Source: Bacillota bacterium (GTDB lineage Bacteria; Bacillota; Clostridia; Christensenellales; Borkfalkiaceae). Taken from it: a stretch of 64,000 nucleotides of DNA. The notes under the pieces are model-generated. The model saw only the letters and a program-made list of their open reading frames with translations, was not told the origin of the DNA and ran no database searches. Positions within the stretch are counted from its first letter, which is position 1, and every line of letters starts with the position of its first letter. The stretch lies in contig JAHZBZ010000009.1 in assembly GCA_019423125.1 (NCBI GenBank), positions 22,119 to 86,118 on the forward strand, written 5' to 3'. This document shows, in pieces, positions 7,699-15,804 of this stretch. The position numbers were made by a program, and so were the translations under genes.

Positions 7699-9054
7699 TC
7701 ACGCCTGCGGGGCGGGGACGGAGAGTTCGGACAGGCGTCGGTGTTCCTTTTTCCGCGCAAAGAACAGGCTGACGGCGTGCGCGAGGATGGTCAGCGTCCA
7801 GCTGACGGGATAGGAGAGATAGAGCACGAAAGGGGTATTGTAATAGGCGAACACGGTGAAGATGTACACGATGCGCAGTCCGCACACGCCGACGACCGAG
7901 ACCGCCATGGGCAGGACGGAGTGCCCCATGCCGCGCAGGGAGCCGACGAGCACCTCCATCACGCCGCACAGGAAATAGGTGGTGCAGATGACGCCCATGC
8001 GGTCGACCCCGAGGCGCACGACCTCGTCCGACTTGGTGTAGATGCGCATGAGCAGTCCGCCCGAAAAGTACACGCCCAGCCCGAGCGCCAACCCCATGCA
8101 GACGACGATGAGCAGGCTGTCGGCGAGCACGACGTCCATGTTTTTCGCCTTTTTTGCGCCGTAATTCTGCCCCGTGAAGGTCAGACACGCCTGCGAGACG
8201 GCGTTCATGGAGGTATAGACGAACCCCTCGATGTTCGCCGCTTCGGCGTTTGCGGTGATCGCCGCCTCGCCGAAGGAGTTGATCGACGACTGGATGATGA
8301 CGTTGGAAAAGGAGAAGATGCACCCCTGCACGCCCGCGGGCAGTCCGATGCGCAGGATGTCGCCGAGCGCGTCGCGGTGGATGCGCAGTGCGCGCAGGCG
8401 GACGCGGCAATGCCCCTTGGTACGCATCAGATGCGCGAGCACGAGGGTGGAGGAGATCATCTGCGCGATGACGGTGCCGAGCGCGACGCCCGCGACGTCC
8501 ATCTTGCAGACGGCGACGAAAAAGATGTTCAGCCCGAGGTTAGACACCCCCGCGGCGAGCAGGAAAAGCAGCGGCGTGCGCGAATCGCCGCGCGCGCGGC
8601 AGAGCGAGGAGCCGAAGTTATACAGCAGGTTGAAGGGCATCCCCGCAAAATAGATGCGAAGGTACAGCGCGGAGAGGGGGAGCACGGAATCCTGCGGCAC
8701 GCGCATGAGGATGAGCAGGGAGCGCGAGGCGAGCACGCCGAACACGCCCACGATCACGCCGCCGATCAGCGAGAGGCAGATCGCGGTGTGCACGACGCGG
8801 TCCAGCCGCGCCTCGTCCTTTGCGCCGATCCGGCGCGCCGCCGCGGTGCATGCGCCCACGGACAGGCCGAGAAAGAGGTTGACGGTCAGATTGATCAGCG
8901 CGCTCGTCGAGCCGACCGCGCCCGCCGAATTGTCGCCCGCAAAATGCCCCAGGACGATGATGTCCGAAGCGTTGTACAAAAGTTGAAGAATGCCCGTCAG
9001 CATGATGGGCAGCGAAAACAAAAAGATCTTTCCCAGCAGGGGACGGGCGGTCAT
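7699..9054 (-). CDS. MATE family multidrug/toxin exporter
   Basis: 451 residues with about 12 hydrophobic helices in two halves, typical of MATE (NorM/DinF-like) antiporters that expel cationic or hydrophobic compounds using Na+ or H+ gradients. Family features include LLGKIFLFSLPIMLTGILQ at the N-terminus, FNLLYNFGSSLCRARGDS, and an N-terminal LYNASDIIVLGHFAG. An open frame extends 13 codons upstream, but AAAGGAG lies just before ATG 9054 (MTARPLL), which I use. It is monocistronic with its own promoter. The substrate is unknown. Confidence 0.93.
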   Translation of the reverse strand: MTARPLLGKIFLFSLPIMLTGILQLLYNASDIIVLGHFAGDNSAGAVGSTSALINLTVNLFLGLSVGACTAAARRIGAKDEARLDRVVHTAICLSLIGGVIVGVFGVLASRSLLILMRVPQDSVLPLSALYLRIYFAGMPFNLLYNFGSSLCRARGDSRTPLLFLLAAGVSNLGLNIFFVAVCKMDVAGVALGTVIAQMISSTLVLAHLMRTKGHCRVRLRALRIHRDALGDILRIGLPAGVQGCIFSFSNVIIQSSINSFGEAAITANAEAANIEGFVYTSMNAVSQACLTFTGQNYGAKKAKNMDVVLADSLLIVVCMGLALGLGVYFSGGLLMRIYTKSDEVVRLGVDRMGVICTTYFLCGVMEVLVGSLRGMGHSVLPMAVSVVGVCGLRIVYIFTVFAYYNTPFVLYLSYPVSWTLTILAHAVSLFFARKKEHRRLSELSVPAPQA

Positions 9055-9102
9055 GTCCGTCTCCTTTTGTCTTTTTTCCGTTCTCTCGTTCATAGCCCAC
9101 CC

Positions 9103-9131
9103 ATTATATCCCCGCGCGCTCCGCTTGTAAA
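9103..9131 (-). promoter_or_regulatory. Sigma-A-type promoter of the MATE gene
   Basis: On the minus strand TTTACA (9126-9131) and TATAAT (9103-9108) are separated by 17 bp, about 50 bp before the start codon. Confidence 0.85.
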
Positions 9132-9186
9132 GGATTTTGCCTTCCTTTCCGAAAAAAATCCAGCCGCGCCTTCCGCCCGCCGAGAC

Positions 9187-9231
9187 AAAAAAAACGCGGC
9201 GCGCAAGGGGAAGCTCCCTTTGCGCGCCGCG
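9187..9231 (-). terminator. Terminator of the LUD gene
   Basis: A 17-bp stem with one wobble pair (9195-9211 with 9215-9231). Read on the minus strand, it is followed by eight T (9187-9194), just downstream of the LUD stop codon. Confidence 0.85.
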
Positions 9232-9241
9232 GCGCTTTTTT

Positions 9242-9892
9242 TTACAGTCCCAGCGATTCGCAGACGAGCACGACTTTTATCCTGCCCGGCACGCGGTTCC
9301 TGCGCATCTCTACGATCTGCGAGCAGATGCAGGCGGGGGAATTGCAGTCGGCGCAGGAGCCCGTCTTCGCGCAGGGGGTGTCCGTCGCGAGCCGCATCCC
9401 GTTCGCGGGGGCGGCGACGGTGCGCGCGCGCTCTTTTGCCGCCTTCGCGTCCCTGCACACCTTGTTCATGCCGACGACGAGCACCACCTGTTCGGGCCCG
9501 TAGGCGATGGGCGCGATGCGGTTGCCCGTGCCGTCGATGTTGAACATCGTCCCGTCCTCGGAAAGCGCGTTCACGCTCGAGAGAAAGGTTCCGCAGGTCA
9601 GCGCGCGGCGCTGGATTTCCTGCCGCTCCTCGTTCGTCTTTGCGCTGTCGCGGTCCAAAAGGGGATAGCCCGCCTCCCGCAGTTTTTTCGCGATGCCGAG
9701 CGCCTCCAGCGTCAGCGAGCCGCCCCAGGAGACAGAACTGCCCCGAGGGATGAGCGAGAGCACCTGCTCTCCCGCCTGCGCCGCGTCCTCGCAGACGTAC
9801 GCCTCATAGCCCCGCCGCTCGAGCGCCGCCTTCACCGCGGGCGCGAGCGCGCGGTAGCGCGCCTTGACGATGCCTTCACTCTTTTCGTCCAT
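9242..9892 (-). CDS. LUD-domain protein (lactate utilisation / YkgG family)
   Basis: 216 residues covering a single LUD domain, the NagB/RpiA-like fold seen in LutC/YkgG. Family features are SVSWGGSLTLEALGI, NIDGTGNRIAPIAYGPE and the late cysteine-containing segment CADCNSPACICSQI. In LutABC systems the domain takes part in L-lactate oxidation, but many clostridial homologues stand alone, as here, with no lutA or lutB nearby. The start at 9892 has AAGGAGG upstream; an ORF extension of 13 codons was rejected. The Cys-rich C-terminus could bind metal or a cluster. Confidence 0.85.
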   Translation of the reverse strand: MDEKSEGIVKARYRALAPAVKAALERRGYEAYVCEDAAQAGEQVLSLIPRGSSVSWGGSLTLEALGIAKKLREAGYPLLDRDSAKTNEERQEIQRRALTCGTFLSSVNALSEDGTMFNIDGTGNRIAPIAYGPEQVVLVVGMNKVCRDAKAAKERARTVAAPANGMRLATDTPCAKTGSCADCNSPACICSQIVEMRRNRVPGRIKVVLVCESLGL

Positions 9893-9908
9893 CTTCTTTT
9901 CCTCCTTC

Positions 9909-9945
9909 AAAAAAAGACAGAGCCGCGGCATAGCGGCGCGGCTCT
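9909..9945 (-). terminator. Terminator of the rpmH-jag operon
   Basis: A 9-bp stem (9919-9927 with 9937-9945), then on the minus strand seven T (9909-9915). It ends the jag operon immediately before the ribosome site of the LUD gene, so that gene must use read-through or a promoter inside this short gap. Confidence 0.75.
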
Positions 9946-9961
9946 TCCTGTCCTGATGTTT

Positions 9962-10879
9962 TTATTCGCCGTCTTTGGGCTCCGTTCCCTCGTTCTTCTT
10001 CAGATCGTTGGAATTGCCGAGGAAAGTCCCGAAATAGGGCTGGCGCTTGGAGCGGGGGAGTCCCGTCGCGCGCGGGCGCTCGAAACGGTCGCGGTCCCTG
10101 CGGTCATAGCCGCGGCGGTCGCGCTCTCCCTTTTCCTCGCCGTAATTCTTCTTCTCGTACGGCTTGCGGTCGCGGTCGAACTTGCGGTCACGGTCGCGGC
10201 CGAAGCTCTTCTTGTCGCCGAAGCGGGGTTTCCCGCCGCGGGGACGGTCGCTGCCCGGGCGCAGGTTGTTGGGCACGACGACGATGTAGCGGTTGGGCTC
10301 TTTGCCCTCGCTGACCGTCCTGACCTCCGTCGAATCGGCGAGCGCGGCGTGGATGATGCGGCGCTCGTAGGGGGACATCGGCTCGATGGACACCTTTCTG
10401 CCCGTGCGCACCGCCTTTTCGGCGAGCTTGCCGGCGAGGCGCCTGAGCGTCTCTTCGCGCTTTGCGCGGTAGTTCTCGCAGTCGACGACCACGCGCTTGT
10501 ATTCCTCTCTCCCGATGTTGGCGACGGCGCCCGCGAGCACCTGAAGTGCGTCGAGGACCTCGCCCCTGTGTCCGATCACCGCGTAGGTGTTGGGGGAGAT
10601 GACTTTGATGGTGGTGTGTTCCTCCGTCTCGTCAAGTTCTGTCGTCGCGGCTACGCCGAGAAGTTCGAACATCCCTTCGAGGAAGACCATCGCGCGCTCG
10701 CCGTCCGTCTTTTTCTTTCCGACGAGGACGCGCGCCTTGATGCCTTTGGAGAACAGGCCTCCTTTTTTCCCCTCTTCCAGAACGGTCACGCTCGCCTCTT
10801 CGCGAGTGAGCCCCAGCGTCCGCAGTCCCTCATCGATCGCCTCTTCCACCGTCTTTGCGGTGAATTCATACTCTTTCAT
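9962..10879 (-). CDS. jag: Jag/KhpB RNA-binding protein
   Basis: 305 residues. The N-terminal Jag_N domain (FTAKTVEEAIDEGLRTLGL, EEGKKGGLFSKG) is followed by a KH domain with GHRGEVLDALQ, then an R3H domain containing SPYERRIIHAALAD (about residues 165-210). The last 90 residues are a disordered Arg/Asp/Gly/Lys tail ending in a short ordered-looking GTFLGNSN segment, longer than usual. KhpB binds RNA and, with KhpA, affects cell division and envelope growth in Firmicutes. The start overlaps yidC by 4 bp, and the pairing with yidC is nearly universal. It is the last gene of the operon. Confidence 0.95.
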   Translation of the reverse strand: MKEYEFTAKTVEEAIDEGLRTLGLTREEASVTVLEEGKKGGLFSKGIKARVLVGKKKTDGERAMVFLEGMFELLGVAATTELDETEEHTTIKVISPNTYAVIGHRGEVLDALQVLAGAVANIGREEYKRVVVDCENYRAKREETLRRLAGKLAEKAVRTGRKVSIEPMSPYERRIIHAALADSTEVRTVSEGKEPNRYIVVVPNNLRPGSDRPRGGKPRFGDKKSFGRDRDRKFDRDRKPYEKKNYGEEKGERDRRGYDRRDRDRFERPRATGLPRSKRQPYFGTFLGNSNDLKKNEGTEPKDGE

Positions 10880-12237
10880 TTTTTATCTCCTCTGTCTCCG
10901 TCCTTCTTTTTTTCGTAGGACGGGATCCTCTTGACGTACTTATCGCGGAGCTCCTGCTCCTCCTGTTTGCTGAACTTCTTGTCGATGATCAGGTTGATGG
11001 CGACGGTGCTCAGGATGCCGAAAACGTTGCTGGTGATCATGTAGATACTGAACGCCGCGCTGTACATGAAGGAGAACACGCCGAAGATGAGCGGCATCAC
11101 GATGAGCATGACCTTCTGCGTGGTCTTGCCTCTGCCGTCCGCCGACTGCAGTTCTGCCTGGTCTTTCTGGCTCTTCGAGATGATGAACTGCGAGAGGAAC
11201 ATGGTGCCGACCGAGATGATGATGAGCACGAAGTACCCGTTCGGCGCGCTCTTCTCCGAAGAGAGATTATAGGTGATCTCGTCGTAGATGTCCCGGGGCA
11301 CGCCCGATTCTTTCTGCACGGGGTGCACATAGGAGACGTCCGAGAGCCAGATGTTCCTGATCCAGAGGAAGCTGAACTTCGCCTCCTCGTATTTTTCCTG
11401 TGCCGCGTCTCTTCCGAGCGTGCACACCGCCTCGTAGGCGATCTTGTCGTCGTCCGCCCCTTCGTTCGCCGCGCGCGCCGCTTCCACGTTCGCGACGATC
11501 TTCGCGTCCGTGCTTTCGAGCACGCTCTGCGTCTTTACGGTGTAGACGGGGTCGTCCTTTTCCGCACTCTCCCAATCGAGCGCCGCGATCTCGGCCGCCT
11601 GCGTTTCGGGGTCGTACTTCGCCTCGGACACGAGCGCCGCGCGCACGTTGACGCGCACGAGCGCGTCCGCCGCGTCGTACTCCTCGTCGCGGGTATAGAC
11701 GTATCCGCCTCCCTCGTTGTCCGTGCGCGTATAGGTCACGGAAGAAGGGGAGCCTTCCGAGAAGTCGTCGCTCATGTAGACGGTCACGGCGTCATAATAC
11801 GCCGCGGTCATCTTGCGGTAGACGTCCTCGTTGGTGTACTGCGAATAGCTCGAAAAAGAGCCGAGCACGACCATGAAGATGACGATCGTGACCAGCATTG
11901 GCACGCAGGCGCCGACCAGCGAATAGCCGTTCTGCTTGTACAGTTCCATCATCTTGGCGTTGTAGGTCGCCTGGTCGTTCTGGTACTGTTTCTGCAGCTT
12001 TTCCAGCTGCGGGCGCATCTTTTTGAGCTTTAAGTTGTTCTTGCGCATGGACACTTTGGAATAGGCGTCCAGCGGCAGGGTGATCAGTTTGAGGATGAGC
12101 GTAAAGAAGATGATGCCCAGCCCCACGTTCCCGGCGACGCCGATGATCGCCCGGATGACCACGCCGATCCAGCCGAGCTTGTCCCCGAAGGTGCCGGGGT
12201 CGAGCGCGATGGTGGTATCGAGAATTAAATTCAGCAT
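10876..12237 (-). CDS. yidC: YidC/Oxa1 membrane protein insertase with enlarged external loop
   Basis: 453 residues. A hydrophobic segment near residues 25-60 (GWIGVVIRAIIGVAGNVGLG) precedes the amphipathic cytosolic hairpin rich in Lys and Gln. A second core helix lies at about 105-130, and the last helices at about 318-420 (GYFVLIIISVGTMFLSQFII and following). YidC inserts membrane proteins with or without SecYEG. Between the second and third core helices lies an unusually long hydrophilic segment (about residues 130-310), where other Firmicute YidC proteins have a short loop; it would face outside. Its end, FLWIRNIWLSD, matches the family again. The gene lies between yidD and jag. Confidence 0.95.
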   Translation of the reverse strand: MLNLILDTTIALDPGTFGDKLGWIGVVIRAIIGVAGNVGLGIIFFTLILKLITLPLDAYSKVSMRKNNLKLKKMRPQLEKLQKQYQNDQATYNAKMMELYKQNGYSLVGACVPMLVTIVIFMVVLGSFSSYSQYTNEDVYRKMTAAYYDAVTVYMSDDFSEGSPSSVTYTRTDNEGGGYVYTRDEEYDAADALVRVNVRAALVSEAKYDPETQAAEIAALDWESAEKDDPVYTVKTQSVLESTDAKIVANVEAARAANEGADDDKIAYEAVCTLGRDAAQEKYEEAKFSFLWIRNIWLSDVSYVHPVQKESGVPRDIYDEITYNLSSEKSAPNGYFVLIIISVGTMFLSQFIISKSQKDQAELQSADGRGKTTQKVMLIVMPLIFGVFSFMYSAAFSIYMITSNVFGILSTVAINLIIDKKFSKQEEQELRDKYVKRIPSYEKKKDGDRGDKK

Positions 12238-12285
12238 TTTCAGTCCTGTCGGGCGCAGCCGCCCTTGATTTTTTAAATGGTCCCC

Positions 12286-12573
12286 TCAGTACAGCCAGCG
12301 CAGGAGAAAGGGATTGTCCGGCGCGGGATCGGATCCGCCCTTGGAAAAGGGGTTGCAGCGCAAAAGCCGCCACGTCCCGCACAGAATGCCCGCGATCACG
12401 CCGAGGTTGTTGATGCACTCGAGCATATACTGCGAGCAGGTAGGGCGGTAGAGGCAGGTCTTTTTGGAAAAATTCCGCTGGTAAAATAGGATCAGGCGCA
12501 TCAGAAACATCTTTATATACGGTCTGAGCACCGTCTTTCTCAGTCTTTTCCAGGTCCGCCGAAGGGCGTTCAT
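12286..12573 (-). CDS. yidD: YidD membrane protein insertion efficiency factor
   Basis: 95 residues with the family core RLILFYQRNFSKKTC-YRPTCSQYMLECI and the later segment RLLRCNPFSKGGSDP. It has a positively charged amphipathic N-terminus and conserved cysteines. It helps YidC-dependent insertion. The start overlaps the rnpA stop by 4 bp, and yidC follows 48 bp later, the standard order. Confidence 0.96.
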   Translation of the reverse strand: MNALRRTWKRLRKTVLRPYIKMFLMRLILFYQRNFSKKTCLYRPTCSQYMLECINNLGVIAGILCGTWRLLRCNPFSKGGSDPAPDNPFLLRWLY

Positions 12574-12887
12574 CGCAACAGTTTCTCCCGTTTCAGCGCG
12601 CCGCGCAGGCTCTTTTCAAACGCCGCGAGCGAATACTCTTCCGCCTGTTTCGGGATGAGTATAAACGCCCCGCGGAGCGAATCTGTCGCGACGTGGCGGA
12701 ACGCCTCGCGCAAAAGCCGCTTGATACGGTTGCGCTTCACGCTCTTTCCGTGTTTTTTGCTCACGCATACGCCGAGGGAGAGCTTGTCCCCCGGAAGAAA
12801 GAGCACAATTAAAGCAGGGGAAAAAATCCTTTTTCCCCTCGTGAACATCCTGGTAAATTCGCTGTTTTTCTTGATCCTTCTGTACAA
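12570..12887 (-). CDS. rnpA: Ribonuclease P protein component
   Basis: 105 residues with the RNase P protein signature, including GVCVSKKHGKSVKRNRIKRL (KNRxKR-type RNR motif). It assists the catalytic RNA in trimming tRNA 5' ends. The start codon is TTG (residues MYRRIKKNSEF), with GGAGAG a few bases upstream. It lies 12 bp after rpmH and overlaps yidD. Confidence 0.97.
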   Translation of the reverse strand: MYRRIKKNSEFTRMFTRGKRIFSPALIVLFLPGDKLSLGVCVSKKHGKSVKRNRIKRLLREAFRHVATDSLRGAFILIPKQAEEYSLAAFEKSLRGALKREKLLR

Positions 12888-12899
12888 GGTTCGCTCTCC

Positions 12900-13034
12900 T
12901 TATGCGGAGATCTTCTTTCTGCCCTTGTCTCTTCTTCTCTTGAGCGTCTTTCTGCCGCCCTGCGTCTTCATCCTCTGTCTGAAACCGTGCACTTTGCTTC
13001 TCTGCCTTTTTTTCGGCTGGTATGTTCTTTTCAT
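12900..13034 (-). CDS. rpmH: 50S ribosomal protein L34
   Basis: 44 residues, starting [18 protein letters not shown] and continuing with the invariant [15 protein letters not shown] block to KISA. GGAG lies before the ATG at 13034. It is the first gene of the rpmH-rnpA-yidD-yidC-jag operon and has its own promoter at 13073-13102. Confidence 0.98.
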   Translation of the reverse strand: MKRTYQPKKRQRSKVHGFRQRMKTQGGRKTLKRRRDKGRKKISA

Positions 13035-13072
13035 ATTGGCTTTTATCTCCTATTTTAGCATTGTCTCATTCC

Positions 13073-13102
13073 ATTATACATAAAAATCGGCGCGGCTGTC
13101 AA
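13073..13102 (-). promoter_or_regulatory. Promoter of the rpmH operon
   Basis: Minus strand TTGACA (13097-13102) and TATAAT (13073-13078), spacer 18 bp, in the short gap between dnaN and rpmH. Confidence 0.85.
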
Positions 13103-13117
13103 CCGTTTTTACGCCTT

Positions 13118-14218
13118 TTACGCCGTTGTGCGGACGGGAAGTATCAAATAGAGGAAAGAATCTCCGTCCACGGGGGTCACGACGCAGGGGGAGACCGCCC
13201 CGTTGAACCCGATGCGGATCTTTTCGTCGGAGACCGCGCCCAGGCACTCGGTCACATATTTGCAGTTGAGCGCGATGTTCACGTCCTTGCCCGAGAGCAG
13301 GATCTTGACGCTCTCGTCCACGCGCCCCACGGCGGTATTGGAGGAGACGTTCATCTGATCCTCGCGGATGTCGAAGGTCACGATGCTGTTTTTGTCCGTG
13401 CGGGCGAGCACGGCGGCGCGCTCCACGCTCTCTTCGAGCGCCGCGCGGTCGGCGATCATCTCGCTCGTGAACTCGCGGGGCACGATGTTGGACACGTTGA
13501 CGAACTCGCCCTCGTACAGGCGGGAAGTGAGCACGGTGTCGTCGATGCTGACCAGAAGTCGGTTTTTCTGCACATACAGCTCGATCTTTTCGTCGTCGGC
13601 GCCGAGCATCCTGCCGATCTCGTTGAGCGTCCTTCCGGGGCAGATGATGCGCACCTCGCCGCTCATGCCGAGAATGCTCTTGCGGCAGACCGCCATGCGG
13701 TAGCCGTCCAGCGCGGTAAAGGCGACGCAGCCCTCGCGCGCGGTGATGAGCACCCCTTTGAGCACGGGGCGGGAATCGTCCTGCGCGCAGCAGAAGGTGG
13801 TCTGCGCGATCAGGTCTTTGAGATCTTTGGAGAGAAGCTCTATGCGGCTCTCGCGGATCTCCGTCTCGATGCGCGGGAAGTCCTCGGCGTTGAGCAGCTG
13901 CAGCGCGCTCTCCGAATCCCCGTAGCCGATCTGCACCTTTTCCCCCTCTGTCGCGAGCGTGATCTGCCAGCCTTCCAGCTTTTTGACGAAGTCGGCAAAG
14001 AACTTTCCGGGAACGCAGATGTCTCCCTCTTCGATGACCTCGGCGCGGATACACTTGCGGATGGCGATCTCGCCGTCCGTCGCGAGCAGAGTCAGCCCGT
14101 CGTTTTTCGCGGACAGCTTCACGCATTCGAGGATGGGGTTCGTGGTCTTCGTGCTGCATGCCTTTACGACTTTGAGCACCGCGTCGGACAGTTCCAACCC
14201 TTCGCAGATAACTTTCAT
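13118..14218 (-). CDS. dnaN: DNA polymerase III beta sliding clamp
   Basis: 366 residues with the three repeated clamp domains; recognisable segments include STKTTNPILECVKLSA near the N-terminus, GYRMAVCRK in the middle and LILPVRTTA at the end (family P-M/V-R terminus). The clamp tethers DNA polymerase III to DNA. AAGGAGGAG lies 2 bp before ATG 14218; an ORF extension of 19 codons to 14275 was rejected. Unusually, dnaA is not upstream: the gap at 14219-14665 separates dnaN from the divergent rsmG. Confidence 0.97.
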   Translation of the reverse strand: MKVICEGLELSDAVLKVVKACSTKTTNPILECVKLSAKNDGLTLLATDGEIAIRKCIRAEVIEEGDICVPGKFFADFVKKLEGWQITLATEGEKVQIGYGDSESALQLLNAEDFPRIETEIRESRIELLSKDLKDLIAQTTFCCAQDDSRPVLKGVLITAREGCVAFTALDGYRMAVCRKSILGMSGEVRIICPGRTLNEIGRMLGADDEKIELYVQKNRLLVSIDDTVLTSRLYEGEFVNVSNIVPREFTSEMIADRAALEESVERAAVLARTDKNSIVTFDIREDQMNVSSNTAVGRVDESVKILLSGKDVNIALNCKYVTECLGAVSDEKIRIGFNGAVSPCVVTPVDGDSFLYLILPVRTTA

Positions 14219-14425
14219 AGCTCCTCCTTGATCGCTCCCCTTATTCCTGTGCGGACGAAAGAGAGAATAATTCACTAAGATATTTTTTTTATTATTTTGT
14301 TATAAGTAATAATAAGCTGTGTAGAAATGTTGACAACTCCGCAAAAGAGAAGCTCTTTTTCGAAAACGTCTCTATCATTATATTAAAAGACTTAAAAAAA
14401 AGCAAGTTTTTTTCCCGCTGTCGGC

Positions 14426-14434
14426 TGTGGAGAA
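14426..14434 (-). promoter_or_regulatory. DnaA box, one mismatch
   Basis: TGTGGAGAA compared with TGTGGATAA, the complement of the TTATCCACA consensus. Confidence 0.5.
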
Positions 14435-14571
14435 CTCGAAATTTTTTTGTGGACTGCTTTGTTGAGAAAGAGTGGAAATGTGAAGAAATATTTCCGTTTT
14501 CCGTTTATCTTTTCCCGCCGCGGCCGAAGAAAAGGGGAAAAACGGCAAAGTTATAAAGAAAATCACAGGAG

Positions 14572-14580
14572 TTATCCACA
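14572..14580 (+). promoter_or_regulatory. DnaA box, perfect consensus
   Basis: TTATCCACA matches the bacterial DnaA-box consensus exactly, 86 bp before the rsmG start. Confidence 0.75.
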
Positions 14581-14648
14581 GAAAAACACAAATGCACACC
14601 CAAGAAAAATAAAAAAGTTTTCACTCTTTGTGGATTTTTACACAAAGA

Positions 14649-14654
14649 TATGAT
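14649..14654 (+). promoter_or_regulatory. -10 element very close to the rsmG start
   Basis: TATGAT ends 11 bp before the rsmG ATG, with only a weak -35 upstream. Transcription would begin about 4-6 nt before the start codon, giving an almost leaderless message. Confidence 0.45.
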
Positions 14655-14665
14655 AAAATATAGGC

Positions 14666-15346
14666 ATGCAGGATTATTTTGAAAGCATCCGCACGGGCGA
14701 AACTGGAAAAAAGTTCGACGCCTTCTACGAGATGCTCACCGATTACAACAGAAGATTCAACCTGACCCGCATCACCGAACGCGGCGAATGCGACGTCAAG
14801 CATTTTTACGATTCGCTCGCGGGGGAGCGCTGGTTTCCGCAGGGCGCAAAGTGCGCCGAGGTCGGCTCGGGCGCGGGGTTTCCCTCCGTCCCGCTCATGA
14901 TCGTGCGGCCGGACCTCCGTTTCACCCTCTTCGAATCTGTCGGGAAAAAGACGGACTTTCTCAAAGCGGCGGTAAAGGAGCTCGGCCTTTCCGCTGAGGT
15001 GTTCACCCTTCGCGCGGAGGACGCGGCGCGGCACATCGGCTTTCGCGCGATGTTCGACGTCGTCTGCGCCCGCGCCGTCGCAAAGCTGAACACCCTCTGC
15101 GAATACTGCCTGCCGCTCGTCAAGGTGGGCGGGCGCATGGTCGCCTATAAGGGGGGCGACGCAGAGGAGGAGATCGAAGGCGCGCGCAACGCGATGCAAG
15201 TGCTCGGCGGTCAGCTGCAGAGCGCGGAGAGTTTTTCCCTGCCCGACGGTGCGGGCGGGCGCACCATCGTCGTGATCGGAAAGGTCTCCCGCACTCCCGT
15301 CCTTTATCCCCGCGGAAAAGGGAGGGAGCGCACGCGTCCGCTGTGA
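14666..15346 (+). CDS. rsmG: 16S rRNA (guanine-527 N7) methyltransferase
   Basis: 226 residues. It methylates G527 of 16S rRNA with S-adenosylmethionine; loss gives low-level streptomycin resistance. The protein shows YNRRFNLTRI near the N-terminus, the SAM-binding EVGSGAGFPSVPLMI, FESVGKKTDFLKAA, and CARAVAKLNTLCEY (the family's RAVA motif). The length suits the family, so ATG 14666 is right, although no Shine-Dalgarno sequence precedes it. rsmG normally lies near the origin. Its stop overlaps the next gene by 4 bp. Confidence 0.95.
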   Translation: MQDYFESIRTGETGKKFDAFYEMLTDYNRRFNLTRITERGECDVKHFYDSLAGERWFPQGAKCAEVGSGAGFPSVPLMIVRPDLRFTLFESVGKKTDFLKAAVKELGLSAEVFTLRAEDAARHIGFRAMFDVVCARAVAKLNTLCEYCLPLVKVGGRMVAYKGGDAEEEIEGARNAMQVLGGQLQSAESFSLPDGAGGRTIVVIGKVSRTPVLYPRGKGRERTRPL

Positions 15347-15789
15347 AGGGGTGCGCGTTCACGGGCCACCGCTCGTCCTTTGAAGGGATAGACGCGGAAA
15401 AGCTCAAAGAGAGGATCGCCTCTCTCGCCGAAGAGGGGTTCGATACCTTTTACTGCGGCATGGCGCTCGGGTTCGACATGCTGTGCGCGGAGGCGGTGCT
15501 CGAACTCAAAGAAAAGTTTCCCGTGCGGCTGATCGCCTGCGTGCCCTGCGCCGACCAGAGCAAGCGGTACCCGCCCGCGCAAAAGCGGCGGTATGAAGCG
15601 CTGCTCGCGGCGGCAGACGAGCGCGTCGTCCTGCATGAAAAGTACGTCGACGGGTGCATGTTCGAGCGCAACCGCTACATGGTGGACCGCAGCGAAGCGG
15701 TCGTCGCCTTCCTGCGAAGACAGCGCGGCGGCACCTTCTATACCGTTCAATATGCCCGCAGACGCGGGAAAAAAATCTATCTGATCTGA
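15343..15789 (+). CDS. DUF1273 / SLOG-family protein
   Basis: 148 residues starting with GTG that overlaps the rsmG stop (GTGA). It opens with CAFTGHRSSF and contains FYCGMALGFDMLCAEAV, ACVPCADQSKRYP and FERNRYMVDRSEAVVAFL, the pattern of DUF1273 (YoqJ/YpsA-like) proteins in the SLOG (LOG/DprA-like) nucleotide-binding superfamily. SLOG proteins bind nucleotide-derived ligands, but the ligand of this group is unknown. It is translationally coupled to rsmG. Confidence 0.85.
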   Translation: MKGCAFTGHRSSFEGIDAEKLKERIASLAEEGFDTFYCGMALGFDMLCAEAVLELKEKFPVRLIACVPCADQSKRYPPAQKRRYEALLAAADERVVLHEKYVDGCMFERNRYMVDRSEAVVAFLRRQRGGTFYTVQYARRRGKKIYLI

Positions 15790-15804
15790 TAAAAAAGGAG
15801 AAAA

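Larger units (their letters stand above)
14219..14665. other. oriC: Candidate chromosomal replication origin (oriC)
   Basis: A 447-bp AT-rich gap between divergent dnaN and rsmG. It holds one perfect DnaA box (14572-14580), a one-mismatch box on the other strand (14426-14434), and weaker two-mismatch matches at 14318-14326, 14629-14637 and 14636-14644. A very AT-rich run at about 14279-14320 could be the unwinding element. Left of it, eight successive genes are on the minus strand; right of it, most genes are on the plus strand, as expected when forks leave from here. dnaA itself is absent from the window. Confidence 0.65.

Noticed and set aside
7693..10918. Plus-strand open frames of about 600 codons over the MATE, LUD and jag genes
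   Set aside because: Shadows of well-supported minus-strand genes, with no ribosome sites or domains.
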